Source: Mesorhizobium opportunistum WSM2075 (GTDB lineage Bacteria > Pseudomonadota > Alphaproteobacteria > Rhizobiales > Rhizobiaceae). Taken from it: 64,000 bases of DNA. The position numbers and the translations under genes were made by a program. The stretch is from positions 4,220,001 through 4,284,000 of the forward strand of contig NC_015675.1 of NCBI RefSeq assembly GCF_000176035.2. Direction: 5' to 3'. Positions 8,830-19,105 of the stretch are shown one piece after another; within the stretch, counting starts at the first letter, position 1; every line of letters begins with the position of its first letter. The notes beneath the pieces are model-generated. The model was not told the origin of the DNA. It saw only the letters and a program-made list of their open reading frames with translations, and ran no database searches.

Positions 8830-10188
8830 ATGAGCCAGAGATCCTGCCTGTCGATCATCCTCGCCGCCGGCGAAGGCACGCGCATGAAGAGTGCACTGCC
8901 GAAGGTGCTGCACCAGATCGCGGGCCTGCCGATGGTCGCGCATGTGGCGAAGGCGGCCGAAGCCGCCGGAGCCGGCGACCAGGCGCTGGTGATCGGCCAT
9001 GGGGCGGAGGAAATGCGCAAGGCGGCGGCGAAATTCGCGCCTAAAGCAGAGATCTTCGTCCAGGAAAAACGGCTCGGCACCGCGCATGCCGTGCTGGCCG
9101 CGCGCGAAGCGATATCAAGGGGTTACGACGATGTCCTGGTGATGTTCGGTGACACGCCGCTGATCGATCCGGGGGCGCTGACCGTGGCGCGACTGAAGCT
9201 GGCGGAAGGCGCTGCCGTCGTCGTCATCGGCTTTCGTACACCCAATCCAACTGGCTATGGCCGGCTGATCGAAAAGGGCGGCAAGCTGGTCGCCATCCGC
9301 GAGGAGAAAGATTGCAGCGAGGAAGAGAAGAAGATCACATTCTGCAATGGCGGGCTGATGGCGATGGCCGGCAGCCAGGCGCTGAAGCTGCTCGACGCGG
9401 TCGGCAACACGAACGCCAAGGGCGAATATTACCTCACCGACATTGTCGAGATCGCCAGCGGGCAAGGCCTCGATGTGGTTGCGACCGAAGCCAGCTTTGA
9501 AAATGCGCTCGGCATCAACAACCGCGCCGAACTGGCGCAAGCCGAGGGTATCTGGCAGCAGCGCCGGCGGTACGAGGCGATGCTTTCGGGCGTGACGCTG
9601 ATCGCGCCGGAGACTGTTTTCTTCTCGCACGACACCGAAATCGGTGCCGACACGATCGTCGAGCCCGATGTCTGGTTTGGTCCAGGCGTAAAGATCGCCG
9701 GCGGCGCCAAGATCCATGCCTTCAGCCATATCGAAGGCGCAACTGTAGCGGCCAATTGCGATGTCGGTCCGTTCGCACGGCTGCGGCCGGGCGCCGATCT
9801 GCGGGAAAAAGCCAAAGTCGGCAATTTCTGCGAGGTCAAGCAGGCTGTTGTCGAGGAGGGCGCCAAGGTCAACCATCTGACCTATATCGGCGATGCCCGG
9901 GTCGGCGCGGGCGCCAATATCGGCGCCGGCACCATCACCTGCAACTATGACGGCTACTCGAAATTCTTCACCGACATCGGCGAGGGCGCTTTTGTCGGCT
10001 CGAACTCTTCGTTGGTGGCGCCGGTCACCATCGGCAAGGGTGGATACATCGCCTCCGGCAGCGTCATCACTGAAAGCGTGCCCGACGACGCACTGGCCTT
10101 CGGTCGGGCGCGCCAGAAGACGATCCCCGGCAAGGGCAAGGAATTGCGCGAGCGCTTTGCCTCGGCCGCGGCTGCCAAAAAGAAGTAA
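8830..10188 (+). CDS. glmU: Bifunctional GlmU acetyltransferase/uridylyltransferase
   Basis: A 452-residue two-domain enzyme that acetylates glucosamine-1-phosphate and then makes UDP-GlcNAc, the precursor of peptidoglycan and lipid A. The N-terminal pyrophosphorylase half carries [18 protein letters not shown] (residues 11-28). The C-terminal half is a left-handed beta helix with hexapeptide repeats ([17 protein letters not shown]) and the acetyltransferase loop around [21 protein letters not shown]. Length matches the family. It stands 173 bases before glmS, so consecutive steps of amino sugar synthesis are adjacent. Confidence 0.97.
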   Translation: MSQRSCLSIILAAGEGTRMKSALPKVLHQIAGLPMVAHVAKAAEAAGAGDQALVIGHGAEEMRKAAAKFAPKAEIFVQEKRLGTAHAVLAAREAISRGYDDVLVMFGDTPLIDPGALTVARLKLAEGAAVVVIGFRTPNPTGYGRLIEKGGKLVAIREEKDCSEEEKKITFCNGGLMAMAGSQALKLLDAVGNTNAKGEYYLTDIVEIASGQGLDVVATEASFENALGINNRAELAQAEGIWQQRRRYEAMLSGVTLIAPETVFFSHDTEIGADTIVEPDVWFGPGVKIAGGAKIHAFSHIEGATVAANCDVGPFARLRPGADLREKAKVGNFCEVKQAVVEEGAKVNHLTYIGDARVGAGANIGAGTITCNYDGYSKFFTDIGEGAFVGSNSSLVAPVTIGKGGYIASGSVITESVPDDALAFGRARQKTIPGKGKELRERFASAAAAKKK

Positions 10189-10361
10189 GACCGGCCTTCA
10201 AAAACTGAACGATTGCAGTAACCGGATTGCAAGTGCGCTATGTCATGATGCATGCGTGCAGAAGCGTCCGTTACAGCGGACGAAATGCAATGTGACTTCC
10301 GCGGCGGACCGGCTATCCCTAAATAACGCTGGTTTTCCACGGGGAATTGGGGGCTGTCTGC

Positions 10362-12185
10362 ATGTGCGGTATCGTTGGAATCGTTGGCCACTCGCAGGTT
10401 GCGCCGCTCATTGTCGATGCGTTGAAGCGACTTGAGTATCGCGGCTATGACTCGGCCGGAGTCGCCACCGTCGAGAAGGGTGAGCTTGGCCGCCGGCGCG
10501 CCGAGGGCAAGCTGGTCAACCTCGAACGCCGGCTCAAGGATGAGCCGCTTGAAGGCACCATCGGCATCGGCCACACACGCTGGGCGACCCATGGCGTGCC
10601 CAACGAGACCAATGCGCATCCGCATTTTTCCGCCGGCGTCGCCATCGTCCACAACGGCATCATCGAGAATTTCGCCGAATTGCGCGACGAACTGATCCGC
10701 GACGGCTATTCTTTCTCGTCGCAAACAGACACCGAAGTCGTCGCCCACCTGGTGGCGCGTGAACTCGCCAAGGGGCTGAAGCCGGTCGAGGCCGCCCATC
10801 AGGCGCTGAAGCGGCTGGAAGGCGCCTTTGCGCTGGCCATCATGTTCAAGGGCGACGAGGATCTGATCGTTGGCGCCCGCAACGGCCCGCCGCTGGCCGT
10901 CGGCCATGGCGATGGCGAAATGTTCCTGGGCTCGGACGCCATCGCGCTCGCGCCGTTCACCAATTCGATCACCTATCTCGAAGACGGCGACTGGGCGGTG
11001 GTGCGCCGCGACAGCGTCGCCATCTTCGACATCGACGGCAAAAAGGTTGCCCGCAAGCGCCAGCAGTCGCTGTCGACCAGTTTCATGGTCGACAAGGGCA
11101 ATCGCCGCCATTTCATGGAGAAGGAAATCCATGAGCAGCCCGAGGTGATCTCGCACACGCTGGCCCACTATGTGGATTTCGTCTCCGGCGTCTCCAAGCC
11201 GCTCGACCTGCCTTTCGATTTCGCCAAGATCGACCGGCTGGCGATCTCCGCCTGCGGTACCGCTTACCTCGCCGGCCTGATCGGCAAATACTGGTTCGAG
11301 CGCTATGCGCGGCTGCCGGTCGATATCGATGTCGCCTCGGAGTTCCGCTACCGCGAAATGCCGCTGTCGGCCAACGATGCCGCTTTCTTCATCTCGCAAT
11401 CGGGCGAGACCGCCGACACGCTGGCCTCGCTGCGCTACTGCCGCAAGGCCGGCATGAAGATCGGCGCCGTCGTCAATGTGCGGGAATCGACCATGGCGCG
11501 CGAATCCGACGTCGTGCTGCCGACACTTGCTGGCCCCGAGATCGGCGTCGCCTCGACCAAGGCCTTCACCTGCCAGTTGTCCGTGCTGGCCGCGCTTGCG
11601 GTGCGCGCCGGCGTGGCGCGCGGTACGATCTCGAAAGAGCAGGAGAAAACCCTGGTGCGGGCGCTTTCGGAAGCGCCGCGCTATGCCAACCAGGTGCTCA
11701 AGCTCGAAGAACAGATCGAGCGCATCGCACGCGAACTGTCGCGCTACAAGGATGTGCTCTATCTCGGCCGCGACACCAATTTCCCGCTGGCCATGGAAGG
11801 CGCGCTGAAGCTCAAGGAAATCTCCTACATCCACGCCGAAGGCTATGCCGCCGGCGAGCTGAAGCATGGGCCGATCGCGCTGATCGACGAGAACATGCCG
11901 GTCATCGTCATCGCGCCGCATGACCGCATCTTCGAGAAAACCGTTTCCAACATGCAGGAAGTGGCGGCGCGCGGTGGCAAGATCATCCTGATCACCGACA
12001 GCAAGGGCGCGGCACAGGTAAGCGTGAAGACGATGGAAACGATCGTGCTGCCCGATGTGCCCGAAATCATCTCGCCGATCATCTATGCGCTGCCGATCCA
12101 GATGCTGGCCTATTTCGCCGCCGTCTTCATGGGCACCGACGTCGACCAGCCGCGCAATCTGGCGAAATCGGTGACGGTGGAGTAG
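10362..12185 (+). CDS. glmS: Glutamine-fructose-6-phosphate aminotransferase
   Basis: A 607-residue isomerizing GlcN-6-P synthase. It starts MCGIVGIVG, so removal of Met exposes the Cys nucleophile of the glutaminase domain; this fixes the start at ATG 10362. Glutaminase motifs HTRWATHG and HNGIIEN follow. Two SIS domains make up the C-terminal half (ACGTAYLAG and SQSGETADTL, then LGRDTNFPLAMEGALKLKE), and the C-terminus ends NLAKSVTVE as in the family. No glmS ribozyme is visible in the 173-base leader. It works with the neighbouring GlmU to supply UDP-GlcNAc. Confidence 0.97.
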   Translation: MCGIVGIVGHSQVAPLIVDALKRLEYRGYDSAGVATVEKGELGRRRAEGKLVNLERRLKDEPLEGTIGIGHTRWATHGVPNETNAHPHFSAGVAIVHNGIIENFAELRDELIRDGYSFSSQTDTEVVAHLVARELAKGLKPVEAAHQALKRLEGAFALAIMFKGDEDLIVGARNGPPLAVGHGDGEMFLGSDAIALAPFTNSITYLEDGDWAVVRRDSVAIFDIDGKKVARKRQQSLSTSFMVDKGNRRHFMEKEIHEQPEVISHTLAHYVDFVSGVSKPLDLPFDFAKIDRLAISACGTAYLAGLIGKYWFERYARLPVDIDVASEFRYREMPLSANDAAFFISQSGETADTLASLRYCRKAGMKIGAVVNVRESTMARESDVVLPTLAGPEIGVASTKAFTCQLSVLAALAVRAGVARGTISKEQEKTLVRALSEAPRYANQVLKLEEQIERIARELSRYKDVLYLGRDTNFPLAMEGALKLKEISYIHAEGYAAGELKHGPIALIDENMPVIVIAPHDRIFEKTVSNMQEVAARGGKIILITDSKGAAQVSVKTMETIVLPDVPEIISPIIYALPIQMLAYFAAVFMGTDVDQPRNLAKSVTVE

Positions 12186-12275
12186 GGGTTTTAAACAGGC
12201 GCCTTTAAAAACTTCGCAGTTCCAAACGGCCTTGCTGTTCACTAATGTTGCGCTGCAACCCACGGCCGGTGAACC

Positions 12276-13031
12276 ATGTCCGACGCTCCGAAGACTTCTG
12301 GCATGACCCGGCTGAGGAACTATTTCCTCACGGGCTTCGTCGTCTGCGCGCCGCTGGCGATCACCGCCTATATCGCCTGGTCGTTCATCGGCTGGGTCGA
12401 TTCCTGGGTAAAGCCTTATATTCCAGCGCGTTACAACCCCGATACCTACCTGCCGTTCCCTGTGCCGGGCTTCGGGCTGATCGTCGCCCTAATCCTGATC
12501 ACGCTGATCGGCTTCCTGACGGCCAACATCGTCGGCCGCGCCATCGTCAATTTCGGTGAGCGCATGCTTGGCCGCATGCCGCTGGTGCGCGGCATCTATG
12601 GCTCGCTGAAGCAGATTTTCGAGACCGTGCTGTCGAACAAGGGCGACATGTTCCGCCAGGTCGGGCTGGTCGAGTATCCGCGCAAGGGTGTCTGGTCGCT
12701 GGTCTTCGTCGCCAGCGAGAAAGAGACCGAGATCAACCAGAAGCTTGATCAGCAAGGCGATCCGCTGATTGCCGTGTTCATGCCCTGCACGCCGAACCCA
12801 ACCACCGGCTTCCTGATGTACGTGCCGAAGTCGGACATCGTGCTGCTCGACATGACGATCGAGGACGGTGCCAAGCTGATCGTTTCGGCCGGACTGGTGG
12901 CGCCCGAGGTCAAGCAAATGGTTGTCGTGAATGGTGAGCCGATCGAGGGAATGCTTGCCAACCCATCGGTTGCTGCCTTGGCTCAACCGGCGCGCAAGAG
13001 CCGGACGGCTTCGTCGCGTCCGAACAAGTAA
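12276..13031 (+). CDS. DUF502 family membrane protein
   Basis: A 251-residue member of DUF502. An N-terminal cytoplasmic stretch is followed by two membrane helices (near residues 20-40 and 65-88) and a soluble domain with GVWSLVFVASEKE and FMPCTPNPTTGFLMYVP, motifs typical of the family. Its function is not established. It lies 90 bases after glmS on the same strand. The last 49 bases overlap the 3' end of convergent recG, so its C-terminal tail is coded opposite the RecG C-terminus. Confidence 0.85.
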   Translation: MSDAPKTSGMTRLRNYFLTGFVVCAPLAITAYIAWSFIGWVDSWVKPYIPARYNPDTYLPFPVPGFGLIVALILITLIGFLTANIVGRAIVNFGERMLGRMPLVRGIYGSLKQIFETVLSNKGDMFRQVGLVEYPRKGVWSLVFVASEKETEINQKLDQQGDPLIAVFMPCTPNPTTGFLMYVPKSDIVLLDMTIEDGAKLIVSAGLVAPEVKQMVVVNGEPIEGMLANPSVAALAQPARKSRTASSRPNK

Positions 13032-15091
13032 AGCAGCAGGCGCAGCGCCTCGCCGCGGTCGGACTGAAGTTCGGGGTCGCGTGACAGGATCAACCTTGCA
13101 TCGTCGCGGGCAGCTTCCAGAAGATCGGCATGCGCCTCGATACGCGCCACCTGGAAACCCGGCGTGCCGGACTGGCGGGTGCCCAAAAGCTCGCCTTCAC
13201 CGCGCAATTTCAGGTCTTCCTCGGCGATCAGGAAGCCGTCCTCCGTCTCGCGCATCACAGACAGCCGGCGTTTAGCGGTCTCGCCGAGCGGATCCTTGTA
13301 GAGCAGCACGCAGGAGGACGGCTTGTCGCCGCGTCCGACACGGCCGCGCAGCTGATGCAACTGCGCCAGGCCAAAGCGCTCGGCATGCTCGATGACCATG
13401 ACGGTGGCATCAGGCACGTCGACGCCGACCTCGATGACCGTGGTGGCGATCAGGATGCGTGTCTCGCCTTGCTTGAAAGCGCGCATCGCCTCGTCCTTCT
13501 CCGCACCCTTCATGCGGCCATGGACAAGGCCGATACGATCGCCGAACAGCGGCTTCAGCGAGGCGAAACGATCTTCCGCCGACATCAGCTTGATCTCTTC
13601 GGACTCTTCGACCAACGGACAGATCCAGTAGATCTTCTGGCCGCCGGCGACGGCGTCCTCCATGCGGCCGACCAGTTCGTCCAGGCGCTCCAGCGGCAGC
13701 GTGACGGTTCGGATCGGCTGGCGGCCGGCCGGCTTTTCCGTCAATTTCGACACGTCCATGTCACCGAAGGCGGTCAGCACCAGCGTGCGCGGGATGGGGG
13801 TCGCCGTCATCACCAGCATGTCGGGCGCATCGCCCTTGGCGGTGATGGCAAGCCGCTGGTGGACGCCAAAGCGATGCTGCTCGTCGATGACGGCCAGCAC
13901 CAGGTCGTCGAAAGTCACCGTTTCCTGGAACAGCGCGTGGGTGCCGACGACGATGTCGATCTCGCCGCTGGCCAGGCCGGCCAGCGTGTCGGCGCGTTCG
14001 CGGCCTTTCTCGCGCCCGGTCAGGATGGCGATGCGCAGGCCTATGCTGTCGGCAAGCGGGGCGATCGTCGCCAGATGCTGGCGGGCCAGGATTTCGGTCG
14101 GCGCCATCAACGCCGCCTGGCCGCCAGCCTCGACGGCGCGCGCCATGGCAAGCAGCGCGACGACCGTCTTGCCGGACCCGACATCGCCTTGCAGAAGCCG
14201 CAGCATGCGCTCGGGGTCGGCGAGATCGGCATTGATTTCGGCCAGCGCGAATTCCTGGGAAGCGGTCAGCGAATAGGGAAGCGCTGCGCGCAGTTTCTCT
14301 ACGATGCTGCCGTCGCCGACCAGGGGACGGCCAGACAAGCGGCGGATCTTTGCCCGCACCAGCGCCAGCGAGACTTGGCCCGCCAGCAATTCGTCATAGG
14401 CGAGGCGCCGCCAGGCAGCGCCGTCGATGGAGACGTCGATCGGATCGGCCGGGTTGTGGATGCGGGCGAGCGCGTCGCCAAAGGTCGGAAAGGTGTGCCG
14501 GCGCATGAGGGCGCCATCCTGCCACTCGGGCAATTCGGGCAGGCGCGCCAGCGCCTGGCCGATCGCCCGGCGCAGCACCTTGCCGGACAGCCCCGCGGTG
14601 AGCGGGTAGACCGGTTCGACCAGCGGCAGGTTTTCCGCCTCGCTGGCCAGGGCGATATGGTCGGGGTGGACCATGGTCGGGCGGCCGTTGAACCATTCCA
14701 TGCGGCCCGAGACGACGACATGCTCGCCGACTGGCATCGCCTTTTCGAGATAGGAGGCATGGGCATGGAAGAAGGTCAGCCCGATTTCGCCGGTATCGTC
14801 ATGGGCAAAGACCCGGTAGGGCACCGACCGGTTGCCGCGCGGCGGCGGCTGATGACGGTCGATGCGCACCTCGAGCGTTACGATCGCGCCCTCGGCGGCG
14901 AGCGCGATGCCCGGCCGGTTGCGGCGGTCGATGACGGTATGTGGCAGCACGAACAGAAGGTCGCCGGCGCGCGCCGCGCGATCGCCGAGATCGGCGGCGA
15001 CGACTTTCTCGATCAATGCGCCCACCTTCGGCCCGACGCCGGCGAGCGAGGTGATCGGGACAAAGAGGGGGTCGAGGATGGAAGGACGCAT
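12983..15091 (-). CDS. recG: ATP-dependent DNA helicase RecG
   Basis: A 702-residue superfamily 2 helicase that remodels stalled forks and branched DNA. An N-terminal OB-type wedge domain (to about residue 250) precedes the helicase core: Walker A LLQGDVGSGKT, the DEQH box (VIDEQHRFGV), motif III TATPIPRT and the C-terminal arginine motifs near LHQLRGRVGRG. Length is normal. The ATG at 15091 is 92 bases from divergent sdhE. The TGA at 12983 lies inside the DUF502 gene on the other strand. Confidence 0.96.
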   Translation of the reverse strand: MRPSILDPLFVPITSLAGVGPKVGALIEKVVAADLGDRAARAGDLLFVLPHTVIDRRNRPGIALAAEGAIVTLEVRIDRHQPPPRGNRSVPYRVFAHDDTGEIGLTFFHAHASYLEKAMPVGEHVVVSGRMEWFNGRPTMVHPDHIALASEAENLPLVEPVYPLTAGLSGKVLRRAIGQALARLPELPEWQDGALMRRHTFPTFGDALARIHNPADPIDVSIDGAAWRRLAYDELLAGQVSLALVRAKIRRLSGRPLVGDGSIVEKLRAALPYSLTASQEFALAEINADLADPERMLRLLQGDVGSGKTVVALLAMARAVEAGGQAALMAPTEILARQHLATIAPLADSIGLRIAILTGREKGRERADTLAGLASGEIDIVVGTHALFQETVTFDDLVLAVIDEQHRFGVHQRLAITAKGDAPDMLVMTATPIPRTLVLTAFGDMDVSKLTEKPAGRQPIRTVTLPLERLDELVGRMEDAVAGGQKIYWICPLVEESEEIKLMSAEDRFASLKPLFGDRIGLVHGRMKGAEKDEAMRAFKQGETRILIATTVIEVGVDVPDATVMVIEHAERFGLAQLHQLRGRVGRGDKPSSCVLLYKDPLGETAKRRLSVMRETEDGFLIAEEDLKLRGEGELLGTRQSGTPGFQVARIEAHADLLEAARDDARLILSRDPELQSDRGEALRLLLYLFGRDEAVRLLRAG

Positions 15092-15183
15092 GATGTCAGC
15101 TTATGTCGCGACGGCAGCAGCGCAAGGCTGACAGCCCCTTCTATCCACGCTATATGCGCCGCAGCAAGTGAGGATGCGCAACA

Positions 15184-15471
15184 ATGACCGGAACGAAACG
15201 ATCAAGCGAGGGGCTGGACGTCCACCGCCGCAAGCTCTTGTTCCGCTCCTGGCATCGCGGCTTGCGCGAGATGGATCTGATCCTCGGCACCTTCGCCGAT
15301 GCCGAGATCGGCGCCTTGACGGCCGAGGAGATCGACCAATATGAGAGGCTCCTCGACATTCCCGACACCGAATTCCTGCCGCTGATCACTGGCGAACGCC
15401 CGGTGCCGGCGGATATCGACTGCGCCGTCCTGCAAAAGATCCTGGCGTCCCGCCGGACCATGATTTTCTGA
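15184..15471 (+). CDS. sdhE: FAD assembly factor SdhE
   Basis: A 95-residue SdhE/SDHAF2-family protein that helps attach FAD covalently to the flavoprotein subunit of succinate dehydrogenase. The conserved signature is present as RSWHRGLREMDLILG (about residues 21-35), where the RGxxE core contacts the flavoprotein. Length fits the family. GAGGA lies about nine bases before the ATG. The gene is divergent from recG, and a dispersed hairpin repeat begins seven bases after its stop, between it and mfd. Confidence 0.92.
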   Translation: MTGTKRSSEGLDVHRRKLLFRSWHRGLREMDLILGTFADAEIGALTAEEIDQYERLLDIPDTEFLPLITGERPVPADIDCAVLQKILASRRTMIF

Positions 15472-15477
15472 ACACAA

Positions 15478-15519
15478 GCAATTCCAGGAAAAGTGCCAAG
15501 CGGTTTTCCTGGGAATTGC
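15478..15519. repeat. Dispersed hairpin repeat, copy B
   Basis: A near-perfect inverted repeat: GCAATTCCAGGAAAA pairs with TTTTCCTGGGAATTGC across a ten-base loop, with one bulged G. It fills most of the 69 bases between sdhE and mfd. Its reverse complement closely resembles the element at 170-216. No T tract follows on either strand, so it is better read as a dispersed repeat than as an intrinsic terminator. Confidence 0.65.
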
Positions 15520-15540
15520 GACAAACAAGACCGTGATTTG

Positions 15541-18500
15541 ATGAGCCTCATTCCCACCATTGGTCTGCCGAAAGGCCGTGCCGGCCAGTTCATCGTCGAC
15601 GGTGTCGCCGATGGCTATGAAGCCTTCGCGCTGGTGCAGGCCGCGCTAGAGATCGCGCCCGACAAGCCGGTATTGTTCGTGGCGCGTGACGGCCAGCGCC
15701 TGCCGGCAATCATCGAGGCGTTGTCCTTCGCGGCCCCCGGCCTTCCGGTGCTCGAATTGCCGGCCTGGGATTGTCTGCCCTATGACCGCGTTTCGCCCGG
15801 TTCGGATGCCGCCGCCAAACGCCTCGATGCGCTGACCGCCATGATCGCGCTGGCGAGGAAGCCACACCGTGCCGTCATCCTCACCACTGCCAATGCGCTG
15901 CTGCAGCGCATTCCGCCGGCCGAGCTTGTCGAGGCACAGACTTTTCATGCCAGGCCCGGCAACCAGATCGACATGAACGCGCTGGTGTCGCGGCTGGAAA
16001 CGTCGGGCTTCGAACGGGTGCCGACGGTGCGCGGTATCGGCGAGTTCGCCGTGCGTGGCGGCATTCTCGACCTCTTCGCGCCGGGCTGGACCGAGGCGCT
16101 GAGGCTCGATTTCTTCGGCGACACGCTGGAATCGATCCGCGTCTTCGATGCCGCTACGCAGCGCACCACCGGCCAGCGCAAGTCGATGGCGCTGCAGGCG
16201 ATGAGCGAGGTGGCGCTGACGCCCGAAACCATCAGCCGCTTCCGCCGCGCCTATATCGAAGCCTTCGGCGCACCGCAGCGTGATGACGGCCTCTATGCGG
16301 CGGTCAGCGAGGGCAGGCGTTTCGCCGGCATGGAGCACTGGCTGCCGTTCTTCTACGAACGGCTGGAGACGGTTTTCGATTATCTGCCGGACACGCCTGT
16401 TGTCTTCGACCACCTGGCGCACGAGGCGTTGGCCGAACGCCATACGCTGATTCTCGACCACTACGAGGCGCGCAAGAAGCAGGCGGACGCGGCTTTGAAG
16501 GATGCCGCGCCCTACAAGCCGGTGGCGCCGGATCTGCTTTATCTCTCGCCGGAAAACCTGATCGCCTCGCTCGGGCCGCGCGAAGCGATCGACTTCACGC
16601 CGTTCGACGCGCCCGATGCCGGCGCCAAAAAGGTCTACCACGCCGGATCACGCCATGGCCGCAGCTTCGTCGAGGAGCGCGCCGATCCGAACGTCAATGT
16701 CTTCGATGTCGTCGTCAGGCATATCGCCGATGAGCGCGCGGCCCGTCGCCGCGTCGTCATCGCCGGCTGGACCGAAGGTTCCCTCGACCGGCTTGGCCAG
16801 ATCCTGGCCGAGCATCATCTCGGCAATCTCAAGCAGGTCGAGACGCTTGCCGAAGCCGATCAGCTCGAGCCAGGGCAGGCGGCCTTGGCCGTGCTGCCGC
16901 TGGAATCCGGCTTCGAGACCGAAAGGCTGGTCGTCGTCGCCGAACAGGACATTCTGGGCGACCGGCTGATCCGGCGCTCGAAGCGCAAGAAGCGTGCTTC
17001 CGACTTCATCGCCGAAGCGTCGGCCTTGTCGGCCGGCGATATCGTCGTCCATGCCGACCACGGCATCGGCCGCTTCATCGGCCTGCGCACCATCGAAGCG
17101 GTCGGTGCGCCGCATGATTGCCTGGAAATCCACTATGCCGGCGACGACCGGCTGTTCCTGCCGGTGGAAAACATCGAGCTCCTGTCGCGCTACGGCTCTG
17201 ACACAGCCGAGGCGACGCTGGACAAGCTCGGCGGCGGCGCCTGGCAGTCGCGCAAGGCGAAGCTGAAGAAGCGCTTGCTCGACATGGCCGGGCAACTGAT
17301 CCGCATCGCCGCCGAGCGGCAGATGCGCGCCGCACCGGCGCTGGTGCCGGCCGAAGGCCTTTATGACGAATTCTCGGCCCGTTTCCCGTATGAGGAAACC
17401 GACGACCAGCAGACGGCGATCGACTCGGTCAGGGATGACCTCGGCGCCGGCAAGCCGATGGACCGGCTGATCTGCGGCGACGTCGGCTTCGGCAAGACCG
17501 AAGTGGCGCTGCGCGCCGCCTTCATCGCGGCCATGGAAGGGTTCCAGGTCGCCGTGGTGGTGCCGACGACGCTGTTGTCTCGCCAGCACTTCAAGACGTT
17601 TTCGCAGCGTTTTTCCGGCCTGCCGATCCGTGTCGCCCAGGCCTCGCGGCTGGTTGGCGCCAAAGAACTGGCGGAAACCAAAAAGGGCATCGCCGAGGGC
17701 CAGGTCGACATCGTCATCGGCACCCATGCGTTGCTCGGATCTGCCATCTCGTTCAAGAATCTCGGCCTGCTGATCATCGACGAGGAGCAGCATTTTGGCG
17801 TCAAGCACAAGGAACGGCTGAAGGATCTGAAGACCGACGTCCACGTGCTGACGCTGTCGGCGACGCCGATCCCGCGCACGCTGCAGCTGGCGCTGACCGG
17901 TGTGCGCGAACTGTCGCTGATCGCCACGCCGCCGGTCGACCGCATGGCGGTGCGCACCTTCATCTCGCCCTTCGATCCGCTGGTCATCCGCGAGACGCTG
18001 CTGCGCGAGCGCTATCGCGGCGGGCATTCGTTCTATGTGGTTCCGCGCATCAGCGATCTCGCCGAAATCCATGATTTTCTGCGTGAATCCGTGCCGGAAC
18101 TGAAAGTCGCCGTGGCCCACGGCCAGATGCCGCCAGGCGAACTCGACGACATCATGAATGCCTTCTACGACGGCCAGTACGACGTGCTTTTGTCGACGAC
18201 CATCGTCGAATCCGGCCTGGACATCCCGACCGCCAACACGCTGATCATCCATCGCGCCGACATGTTCGGCCTGTCGCAGCTCTACCAGCTGCGCGGCCGC
18301 GTCGGCCGCTCGAAAGTGCGCGCCTATGCGCTGTTCACCTTGCCGGCCAATCGCAAGCTGACCGACACGGCCGAGCGCCGGCTGAAAGTGCTGCAGTCGC
18401 TCGACACGCTGGGCGCCGGCTTCCAACTCGCCAGCCACGATCTCGATATCCGTGGCGCCGGCAATCTTCTGGGCGAAGAACAGTCCGGCCACATCAAGGA

Positions 18501-19038
18501 GGTCGGCTTCGAGCTTTACCAGCAGATGCTGGAAGAGGCCGTGGCCGAGGTGAAGGATTCCGGCGAGGTCCAGGATGGCGGCTGGTCGCCGCAGATCGCC
18601 GTCGGCACCGCGGTGATGATCCCGGAAAGCTATGTGCCCGACCTGCAGCTCAGGCTGGCGCTCTACCGCCGCCTCGGCGATCTCGAAAACACCGAGGAGA
18701 TCGACGCTTTCGGCGCCGAGCTGATCGACCGTTTCGGCCCGCTGCCGGACGAGGTGAAGCATCTCTTGAAGATCGTCTTCATCAAGGCGCTCTGCCGCAA
18801 GGCCAATGTGGAAAAACTCGACGCCGGGCCGAAAGGCGTCGTCATCCATTTCCGCAAGCGCGAATTCTCCAACCCGGTCGGTCTGGTCAAGTTCATTGGC
18901 GAACAGGGGTCATTGGCCAAGATCAGGCCTGACCACAGTGTCGTCTTCACTCGCGACTGGCCGACGGCCGAGAAGCGGCTTGCCGGCTCCGCGGTCGTCA
19001 TGACGCAGCTGGCGCGGCTGGTGGAGAAGGCCGCCTAG
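15541..19038 (+). CDS. mfd: Transcription-repair coupling factor Mfd
   Basis: A 1165-residue translocase that removes stalled RNA polymerase and recruits UvrA. The N-terminal part is UvrB-like (residues 1-350). The RNA polymerase interaction domain shows as AGDIVVHADHGIGRFIGL near residue 500. The helicase core has Walker A CGDVGFGKTEVALRAA, a DEEQHFG box and SATPIPRTLQLAL, then a TRG region with LYQLRGRVGRSK and a C-terminal regulatory domain. Length fits. ATG 15541 was chosen because MSLIPTIGLPKGRAG begins the conserved part; the upstream in-frame start would translate the repeat. Confidence 0.97.
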   Translation: MSLIPTIGLPKGRAGQFIVDGVADGYEAFALVQAALEIAPDKPVLFVARDGQRLPAIIEALSFAAPGLPVLELPAWDCLPYDRVSPGSDAAAKRLDALTAMIALARKPHRAVILTTANALLQRIPPAELVEAQTFHARPGNQIDMNALVSRLETSGFERVPTVRGIGEFAVRGGILDLFAPGWTEALRLDFFGDTLESIRVFDAATQRTTGQRKSMALQAMSEVALTPETISRFRRAYIEAFGAPQRDDGLYAAVSEGRRFAGMEHWLPFFYERLETVFDYLPDTPVVFDHLAHEALAERHTLILDHYEARKKQADAALKDAAPYKPVAPDLLYLSPENLIASLGPREAIDFTPFDAPDAGAKKVYHAGSRHGRSFVEERADPNVNVFDVVVRHIADERAARRRVVIAGWTEGSLDRLGQILAEHHLGNLKQVETLAEADQLEPGQAALAVLPLESGFETERLVVVAEQDILGDRLIRRSKRKKRASDFIAEASALSAGDIVVHADHGIGRFIGLRTIEAVGAPHDCLEIHYAGDDRLFLPVENIELLSRYGSDTAEATLDKLGGGAWQSRKAKLKKRLLDMAGQLIRIAAERQMRAAPALVPAEGLYDEFSARFPYEETDDQQTAIDSVRDDLGAGKPMDRLICGDVGFGKTEVALRAAFIAAMEGFQVAVVVPTTLLSRQHFKTFSQRFSGLPIRVAQASRLVGAKELAETKKGIAEGQVDIVIGTHALLGSAISFKNLGLLIIDEEQHFGVKHKERLKDLKTDVHVLTLSATPIPRTLQLALTGVRELSLIATPPVDRMAVRTFISPFDPLVIRETLLRERYRGGHSFYVVPRISDLAEIHDFLRESVPELKVAVAHGQMPPGELDDIMNAFYDGQYDVLLSTTIVESGLDIPTANTLIIHRADMFGLSQLYQLRGRVGRSKVRAYALFTLPANRKLTDTAERRLKVLQSLDTLGAGFQLASHDLDIRGAGNLLGEEQSGHIKEVGFELYQQMLEEAVAEVKDSGEVQDGGWSPQIAVGTAVMIPESYVPDLQLRLALYRRLGDLENTEEIDAFGAELIDRFGPLPDEVKHLLKIVFIKALCRKANVEKLDAGPKGVVIHFRKREFSNPVGLVKFIGEQGSLAKIRPDHSVVFTRDWPTAEKRLAGSAVVMTQLARLVEKAA

Positions 19039-19105
19039 CCGCCGGCCATCATTCGCCAGCGCTGAAATTCCGGTCTAGAATAGAAAATCGGCTTCGTGTA
19101 TGGAG

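Noticed and set aside
10189..10361. glmS ribozyme or riboswitch in the glmS leader
   Set aside because: No ribozyme core or other known riboswitch pattern could be recognised in the 173-base leader.
9954..12263. 769-codon open frame antisense to glmU/glmS
   Set aside because: It lies wholly opposite two well-conserved enzymes; the product is His/Asp/Gly-rich and unlike any family.
15478..15519. Hairpin as an intrinsic terminator of sdhE
   Set aside because: The stem is strong, but no T tract follows on either strand and similar copies occur elsewhere, so a dispersed repeat fits better.
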